Source: Geobacteraceae bacterium
GTDB lineage: Bacteria > Desulfobacterota > Desulfuromonadia > Desulfuromonadales > Desulfuromonadaceae
NCBI GenBank assembly: GCA_020201305.1
Contig: JAIVHC010000017.1
Span: 1-11,575, forward strand
Direction: 5' to 3'
DNA: 11,575 bases
Made by a program: the position numbers and the translations under genes. Below the pieces are notes generated by a model. It ran no database searches, had not been told where the DNA came from, and worked only from the letters and a program-made list of their open reading frames with translations. Positions 7,177 to 11,575 of the stretch are shown piece by piece. Position 1 is the stretch's first letter. The number at the start of each line of letters is the position of its first letter.

Positions 7177-8796
7177 TTATGAAAATTCTGGCAGAGGCAG
7201 GCGCACATGGGCGGTTGTGCCCTGGCCTAAAGCACTTTCCACCCAAATTTCACCGTGATGGGCTTCGACGATGTGTTTGGCGATAGACATCCCCAGTCCC
7301 AGACCCTTTACAGCCGTATTGGTTCCGTCGACACGGTAGAATTTGTCAAAAATGTGTTCTATCTGAGCCGGGGTCATGCCGATTCCCTCGTCACTGATAC
7401 TGAGGAAAAAACCATGCGGCTCTGTATGGGTTTCTATGATAACGGTTCCACCCTGTGGAGAATATTTGACTGCGTTGCTGAGCAGGTTTTCAATGACCTG
7501 TGCCATCTTGTTCTCATCAATCATCAAAGGGGTGTCAATATCATTAAGGCGGAAAACAAAGTGATGCCCATTGCTGCTGTCGCGGTATTGTCCAATGAGA
7601 AAGCCCAGCGTCTGCTTAAGGGATACGTATTTCTGATCCAGGTTGATCAACCTGCCTGATTCAATACGACTCAAATCAAGCATATCATCGACAATGGCAG
7701 CGAGACTTTCGGTTTTGCTGGATATAATTTGCAGATATTCGCGGCGTTCCTGTTCAGGAATATCCTGTGATTCTAAAAGCAGGTCAGAGAAGCCGAGCAT
7801 GGCAGTAAGCGGGGTTCGGAGCTCGTGGGCAGCGGTGGAGATAAATTCACTTTTTAGGCGCGTCATTTCTCGATCACGGGTAACATCCTGCAGCAGGGTA
7901 ATGGCCCCGCTGGGGATTAACTCTTTGTCGTAAATAGGGGAAAAACGTGCCTGGATAATGCGTACATCATGATGGCGCTTGTCCAACATTTCCACGTCAA
8001 TGGCTGCCGTTTCTTTTTCCTGGGAGAGGATAGCGCCGAGTTCATCCCTGAACACCAGATCTTCAACAATCTCTTCAACAAATCGACCGATGGCCCGGTC
8101 TTCATCCACATCGAGGAGTTTCTGCGCGGTGCGGTTAATCATGCTTATGTGGTGATTGCGATCGGAAACGATCAGTCCGTCGGTCAGGGAGGTAAGGATC
8201 GCTTTGATGCTGTTGCGCGCATCTTCCGATTCGTCAAGGGCTTTCTTGAGCGCGAGTTCTGTTGCTTTCCGGTGGGAGATATCCTTGTGGGTTCCGGTCA
8301 GACGCAGGGGATTGCCATGTTGATCGCGGCTGACCACCATACCGCGGCCGAGAATCCATTTCCACTCTCCCTGCCTGGTTTTCATGCGGAACTCATTGGT
8401 AAAGTGAGATATTTCGCCACGCATGCAGCGTTCCAAAACCGGGTGCGTTTTTTTTATATCTTCAGGGTGGATAAGTTTTTCCCACTGCTCAATATGGGGT
8501 TCGATATCTTCGAGTTCATAGCCGAGCATGCGGCACCAGCGCGCATCGACAATATTGCTGCCGGTGGAGACGTCCCAGTCCCAGAAGCCGTCCCGGGAAC
8601 CATCCAGGGCGAGGCGCAGGCGCTCCTCTTTTTCGTAAATAATCTGTTCGGCATTTTTGCGGATATGCACGTTCCACAGTAAGAGGCCGATTATGAAAAG
8701 CAATAAAATCCCGGCAGTGCTAAGGAGCCAGAAATCCAGCTTCTTAACCGGGTAAAAGCTGGGTGGCTCATTGGTGATGCGCCGAGACGTGCCGCT
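7177..8796 (-). pseudogene. Sensor histidine kinase, C-terminal part (TM-PAS-PAS-HisKA-HATPase), detached by frameshift
   Basis: This frame is open from about 8796 to the stop at 7177. The first plausible start is TTG 8703, which lies inside the membrane helix and gives 508 residues. Before it, in frame, sequence such as NEPPSFYPVKKLDFWLLSTAG continues the juxtamembrane region and TM helix, so the true N-terminus lies in the upstream gene. Numbered from TTG 8703: PAS with PAC about 28-145 (DGFWDWD near the start), second PAS about 165-275, HisKA with STAAHELRTPL (phospho-accepting His293), N box NLLSNAVKYSP (406-416), G1 DEGIGM (438-443) and G2 GLGLGMSIA (467-475). All catalytic motifs are intact. 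There is no receiver domain and no adjacent response regulator. No ATG/GTG start or ribosome binding site exists before the TM helix, so it is expressed only if frameshifting or internal initiation occurs. Confidence 0.72.
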
Positions 8797-9647
8797 TCAC
8801 GTCCATGCGCCTCGCTGCTGATCAGTTTGCCACCGAAAAGACCATAACCCAGGAAAAAGTCCCAGAAGCTGTAGATCGGAACCGGGCAGTCACGCCGGAG
8901 TGCGGTAATTGATTCGTGAAAGGATAAAACTGTACCATCGCTGCGCGTCAGTACGCTGCTTAAAAAGATCAGTTGCCCTGTTTGAAGCTCGGTAACCCTG
9001 TTTTGCAACTTCTCCACGGGAATATCGCGCCAGGCACTGAGCTTGAGTTTGCCACTGTAACGCTGCAGGCTGCGCTCAATGTCCTGATTGATGGCCAGAT
9101 CCGTAGCCCCAAGATCACTGCCGATTAAAATCAACTCGCGGGTATCCGGGTGGAGGCGCAGCGCCACCTCAAGGGTTTCCTCAACGCTGAGATCTTCGGC
9201 CACCCCGGTGATGTTATCCACACCTGCCAACTGGTCGGGATGAAAATCATTCACCCCGCTGAATACTACAGGGCTGCCGCTAAACAGCTCTTCGTGTTGT
9301 TCCAACGCCAGATTGTAGGCGTCATTGTCCGTCACCAGGATCAGATCAAAATGCAGGTTGCGCAACTTGTAACGAAGCAGCTCTGAATAGTGCTTGAGAT
9401 ACTCCCGGCCGGGGTTGCGCTTGGTATCCATATATTCCACATGGAGCCGAACCGGAACTTTACTCTGTTCGAACTGCTGTTCAATGCCTTTCATCTCGCC
9501 ATCGGTCCAGGTAAGCCCGGCATGGTAGGAATGCAGAACCAGAACATTATGCATAGGCGCGGCATGCAGTGTGCTGGGAATGAACAGACCGCACCACAGG
9601 ATCAAAAGAGTCATGAAACGGATTTTATGAATTGCCCAAATCTGCAT
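8691..9647 (-). pseudogene. Sensor kinase, N-terminal part: periplasmic ABC-substrate-binding-like sensor domain, frameshifted at its C-terminus
   Basis: The likely start is ATG 9647 (MQIWAIHKIRF), with GGGA 6 bases upstream; ATG 9713 and 9659 are in-frame alternatives without a clear ribosome binding site. A signal peptide ends near STLHA. The mature domain opens with HNVLVLHSYHAGLTWTD and contains LILVTDNDAYNLALEQH and SPVVFSGVNDF, typical of the ABC-transporter-substrate-binding-like sensor domain found at the N-terminus of histidine kinases. It stays normal up to GGKLISSEAHGREAARLG, then shifts into a non-family tail and stops at 8691, while the neighbouring frame takes over with the juxtamembrane and TM sequence. 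The linker that normally joins binding domain and helix is missing, which points to an out-of-frame deletion near 8775-8795. As it stands the product would be a soluble periplasmic protein without a signalling partner. Confidence 0.72.
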
Positions 9648-9729
9648 GGAATGTCCCATTGAAAAAAGGTGCAAACAAAAAATCAGTATGCCGCAAATGA
9701 GAGCGCATGGCAATTCTAATTATTTAAGA

Positions 9730-9758
9730 CTTATATTAGTATCGTAGCGTAGCTGCAA
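9730..9758 (-). promoter_or_regulatory. Candidate sigma70 promoter for the sensor-kinase gene
   Basis: On the minus strand TTGCAG (9753-9758) is separated by 17 bases from TATAAG (9730-9735), about 80 bases before the proposed start. The -10 box matches the consensus at five of six positions; the -35 box is weak. Confidence 0.4.
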
Positions 9759-9861
9759 GATTCCCGCAAAACGGGGGCCGCATGGCTTGAAAATATTGCA
9801 GTGGTATGGTGCCTTTATAAAGCCAAGAGCAGTGCCCCTGAGGGCATATTGCCGAAGCTCT

Positions 9862-9889
9862 TTGTGGAAACTACTCCAACGTGTATTAT
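9862..9889 (+). promoter_or_regulatory. Candidate promoter for the macrodomain gene
   Basis: TTGTGG (9862-9867) lies 16 bases before TATTAT (9884-9889), in the roughly 320-base divergent region. This would leave a 5' leader of about 140 bases, which contains a small CCGAG-TCT-CTCGG hairpin near 9959-9971. I see no recognisable riboswitch in the leader. Both boxes are only moderate matches. Confidence 0.3.
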
Positions 9890-10037
9890 GATTTAAACAA
9901 GTGCGTAATCAGCAAAGGGATCGAATGTGAAGAATTGAGAGGTTGAAGTTTTGCGGACCGAGTCTCTCGGGGTGCGCGGGCTCAGATGGGTCGAGCGGAT
10001 CGTTCAACCTAAGCCTAATTGACCAGGAGGTGAATGT

Positions 10038-10592
10038 ATGACTAAGGAGACTGTGCACGGAGTGCTCATCGAATGTGTCCAGGGGGATATTGCCTCCCGG
10101 CCCGATATGCAGGCGGTAGTAAATGCCGCTAACGCTCAGCTTCTCCCGGGTGGAGGTGTGGCTGGTGCTCTCCATTGTGCTGCGGGCCCGGGGCTGGAAC
10201 AGGAATGCCGCCCACTTGCCCCTATCCGCCCAGGTCAGGCGGTAATCAGCGGGGCGCACAACCTGCCCAACGAGCATGTGATCCACTGTCTCGGCCCGGT
10301 GTATGGCGTGGATGAACCCGCAGATAAGCTCCTGGCTGACTGCTACCGCAATGCTGTGCAATTGGCAGAGGAATACAAACTTGCCTCTATCGCTTTTCCT
10401 TCCATATCCACGGGCGCATTTGGGTATCCCAAGAAAGAAGCGACAGAGGTGGCTTTTCGCACCCTGGTTGAAATCCTCCCGCGCCTCAAAGCGCTGCAAC
10501 ATATCCGCTTTGTCCTCTTCAGCGCTGCGGATATGCACCTGCATGAAGATGTTTTCAATGCCCTTGTCCATGAGGATAGTCGCAATGCCTGA
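10038..10592 (+). CDS. Macrodomain (ADP-ribose-binding) protein
   Basis: A 184-residue protein that is essentially one macrodomain. The ADP-ribose-binding elements are VVNAANAQLLPGGGVAGALH (27-46) and the phosphate-binding loop PSISTGAFGYP (121-131). Members bind ADP-ribose and often remove O-acetyl-ADP-ribose or mono-ADP-ribose from proteins. The position that is Asp in MacroD/YmdB enzymes (GGGVDGA) is Ala42 here, so the usual catalytic Asp is missing; binding or a different hydrolysis mechanism is possible. The start is well fixed by AGGAGG at 10025-10030, 7 bases before the ATG. It is monocistronic, with its own apparent promoter region and a terminator after it. No ADP-ribosyltransferase or NAD-metabolism gene is adjacent, so its biological partner is unknown. 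Confidence 0.9.
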   Translation: MTKETVHGVLIECVQGDIASRPDMQAVVNAANAQLLPGGGVAGALHCAAGPGLEQECRPLAPIRPGQAVISGAHNLPNEHVIHCLGPVYGVDEPADKLLADCYRNAVQLAEEYKLASIAFPSISTGAFGYPKKEATEVAFRTLVEILPRLKALQHIRFVLFSAADMHLHEDVFNALVHEDSRNA

Positions 10593-10631
10593 TGCAGACT
10601 ACTCTCCCGGGACCAAAGAGCATGCGCGCCT

Positions 10632-10649
10632 GGAGCGACGCTCCTTTTT
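10632..10649 (+). terminator. Rho-independent terminator after the macrodomain gene
   Basis: GGAGC and GCTCC form a five-pair GC-rich stem around GAC, followed directly by TTTTT and CTT. It begins 40 bases after the macrodomain stop codon and is correctly oriented. The stem is short but otherwise textbook. Confidence 0.6.
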
Positions 10650-10667
10650 CTTCATGTTGGCACTTAA

Positions 10668-10853
10668 CACTTAAGCGTTCTGGAGTGCGATTTTTTGGGC
10701 CTGTATCGTAGCGCTGATTTTTTATCCATTGTGGCCCAGAACGCCACCCAGCTGGGGCAGGGCACCATGCAGTTCTTTGTCGCCTTCTGGGGCATATTCA
10801 TGCGCGAGTTCAATATGGCAGAGATGGTGGAGGACGAAAAGGCGGGAGAATAG
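10668..10853 (+). pseudogene. Short orphan coding remnant, possible C-terminal fragment
   Basis: The frame opens after a TAA at 10665 and ends at TAG 10851-10853. It encodes protein-like sequence such as DFLSIVAQNATQLGQGTMQF, then FFVAFWGIFMREFN and an acidic tail MVEDEKAGE. No ATG begins it; TTG 10695 (GGAG at 10682-10685) would give 52 residues and GTG 10731 about 40. The amphipathic, residue-balanced composition and acidic C-terminus look like the end of a real protein whose 5' part is gone, or a very short TTG-initiated gene. I do not recognise the family. It lies just downstream of a terminator and just upstream of the palindromic repeats. Confidence 0.4.
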
Positions 10854-10867
10854 GCCGCATAGTCACA

Positions 10868-10890
10868 TCATTGCGGGCTTGAGTCGCAAT
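10868..10890 (+). repeat. Dispersed palindromic repeat, copy 1
   Basis: A copy of the TCATTGCGGGCTTGA-type repeat. ATTGCGG faces TCGCAAT around a seven-base loop, six pairs plus a G-T wobble, so it is the more diverged copy. Same orientation as copies 2 and 3. Confidence 0.6.
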
Positions 10891-10927
10891 CAGTGGTTGT
10901 TTCAATCGACAGTGCCGCCGACTCTCG

Positions 10928-10950
10928 TCATTGCGGACTTGATCCGCAAT
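10928..10950 (+). repeat. Dispersed palindromic repeat, copy 2
   Basis: ATTGCGG (10930-10936) and CCGCAAT (10944-10950) pair perfectly around ACTTGAT. CTCGTTTTT follows, shared with copy 3, so the transcript would also resemble a terminator. REP-like small palindromes of this kind are common between genes in Proteobacteria. Confidence 0.7.
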
Positions 10951-10965
10951 CTCGTTTTTGCGCCA

Positions 10966-10986
10966 GATCCTGAATCGAGTTCAGGA
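10966..10986 (+). repeat. Second palindrome adjoining repeat copy 2
   Basis: ATCCTGAA and TTCAGGAT pair perfectly over eight bases around TCGAG. It lies 15 bases after repeat copy 2. A degraded relative (AAGTCCAGGATTAC) follows copy 3 near 11538-11551, so the two palindromes appear to travel as a composite unit. Confidence 0.6.
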
Positions 10987-11073
10987 TGACGCAGGGTGGT
11001 TGATCGCCGGGTGTTACTGGTATCATACACATGATCCTTGAACTCATTGCAGGTACATCACACAGGAGGCGAA

Positions 11074-11424
11074 ATGTTGGAGATGGTGAAACCCATGGCT
11101 GAATGGAGCGCAGCATTTATGGAGGTGCTGGGCATCTCCATTATCGCTCTGCTCGCAATCTATGCCATAATCTATGGTTTAGTTCTGTTGCTGAAGCAGG
11201 GTAATTTGGAAATAGCCTTTCGTGAGATCCGCCAGAGACTCGGGCAGGGCATCCTCCTGGGTCTGGAGTTCCTCGTTGCCGCAGATATCATATATACCGT
11301 CGCAGTTGAACTGACCTTCAAAACCGTGGGTGTATTAGCGATTATTGTGGTAATCCGCACCTTCCTCAGCTTCTCCCTGGAGCTTGAACTGACAGGCAAC
11401 TGGCCGTGGAAGAGGAAGGAGTGA
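11074..11424 (+). CDS. DUF1622 inner-membrane protein
   Basis: A 116-residue protein with three predicted membrane helices (about 17-40, 59-78 and 83-103). The central RQRLGQGILLGLEFLVAADII and the end RTFLSFSLELEL followed by WPW match the DUF1622 family, whose function is unknown. ATG 11074 is chosen because AGGAGG at 11064-11069 precedes it by 4 bases; an in-frame TTG at 11038 has no ribosome binding site, and ATG 11083 would be 13 bases from it. The C-terminus is basic (KRKE) and probably cytoplasmic. The gene stands alone, flanked by repeat copies 2 and 3 in direct orientation, and shows no functional link to its neighbours. Confidence 0.85.
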   Translation: MLEMVKPMAEWSAAFMEVLGISIIALLAIYAIIYGLVLLLKQGNLEIAFREIRQRLGQGILLGLEFLVAADIIYTVAVELTFKTVGVLAIIVVIRTFLSFSLELELTGNWPWKRKE

Positions 11425-11487
11425 TTGCGCTAGCCGCGCCGCTACAGCCTCTATTCATCTGCACACATCATAAGTTGCATTACCCCG

Positions 11488-11510
11488 TCATTGCGGGCTT
11501 GATCCGTAAT
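11488..11510 (+). repeat. Dispersed palindromic repeat, copy 3
   Basis: ATTGCGG and CCGTAAT pair at six positions plus one G-T wobble around GCTTGAT, followed by CTCGTTTTTT as in copy 2. It lies 63 bases after the DUF1622 stop codon and could serve as its transcription terminator. Apart from it and the degraded second palindrome, nothing else is visible from 11425 to the window end. Confidence 0.65.
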
Positions 11511-11575
11511 CTCGTTTTTTGTGCAAATGGCTGAAGCAAGTCCAGGATTACAAAAAGCGTTGATGACCAGGTAGG

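Noticed and set aside
7969..8682. 237-codon plus-strand frame
   Set aside because: It is antisense to the PAS and kinase region, which carries family motifs in the other strand.
8691..8800. Programmed ribosomal frameshift joining the sensor and kinase parts
   Set aside because: The overlap would need a -1 shift, but I found no canonical X-XXY-YYZ heptamer, and the missing linker points to a deletion instead.
9909..10571. 220-codon minus-strand frame
   Set aside because: It is antisense to the macrodomain gene, which has a strong ribosome binding site and conserved motifs.
10868..11510. Repeats considered as a CRISPR array
   Set aside because: There are only three copies, at irregular distances of 60 and 560 bases, with diverged sequence and a gene between two of them. 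They are dispersed palindromes.

Overview
The window reads as gammaproteobacterial chromosome. The evidence is the protein families, clear Shine-Dalgarno sites, dense same-strand gene packing and dispersed small palindromes; the genus cannot be told from the sequence. No rRNA, tRNA, CRISPR array, phage gene or complete insertion sequence was seen.

Positions 1-5614 hold a plus-strand cluster for modifying membrane fatty acids: a DUF1295 membrane protein (5' end outside the window), an FAD-dependent amine-oxidase-like protein, a single polypeptide joining DUF1365 to a cyclopropane-synthase-family methyltransferase, a DUF2878 membrane protein, a secreted chalcone-isomerase-like protein and a DUF3833 lipoprotein. 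The first five genes overlap or nearly touch, as in one transcript. The set matches the cluster linked in other Proteobacteria to the RpoE/ChrR singlet-oxygen response and to methylated or furan fatty acids made on existing phospholipid chains. Two features stand out. DUF1365 and the methyltransferase, usually separate genes, are fused. Two of the residues that bind bicarbonate in E. coli Cfa also appear replaced, which argues against plain cyclopropanation. A palindromic MITE-like element sits between the fifth and sixth genes, bounded by a 10-base direct repeat.

Positions 5640-9713 are on the minus strand. Malonyl-CoA decarboxylase converges on the lipoprotein gene. Upstream of it lies a membrane sensor histidine kinase that is broken: the periplasmic binding domain (8691-9647) and the TM-PAS-PAS-HisKA-HATPase part (7177 to about 8796) are in different frames, and the usual linker between them is missing.

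Positions 9714-11575 are looser. They hold a divergent promoter region, a macrodomain protein with a strong ribosome binding site and a terminator, a short orphan coding remnant, a DUF1622 membrane protein, and three copies of a small palindromic repeat, two of which flank the DUF1622 gene.
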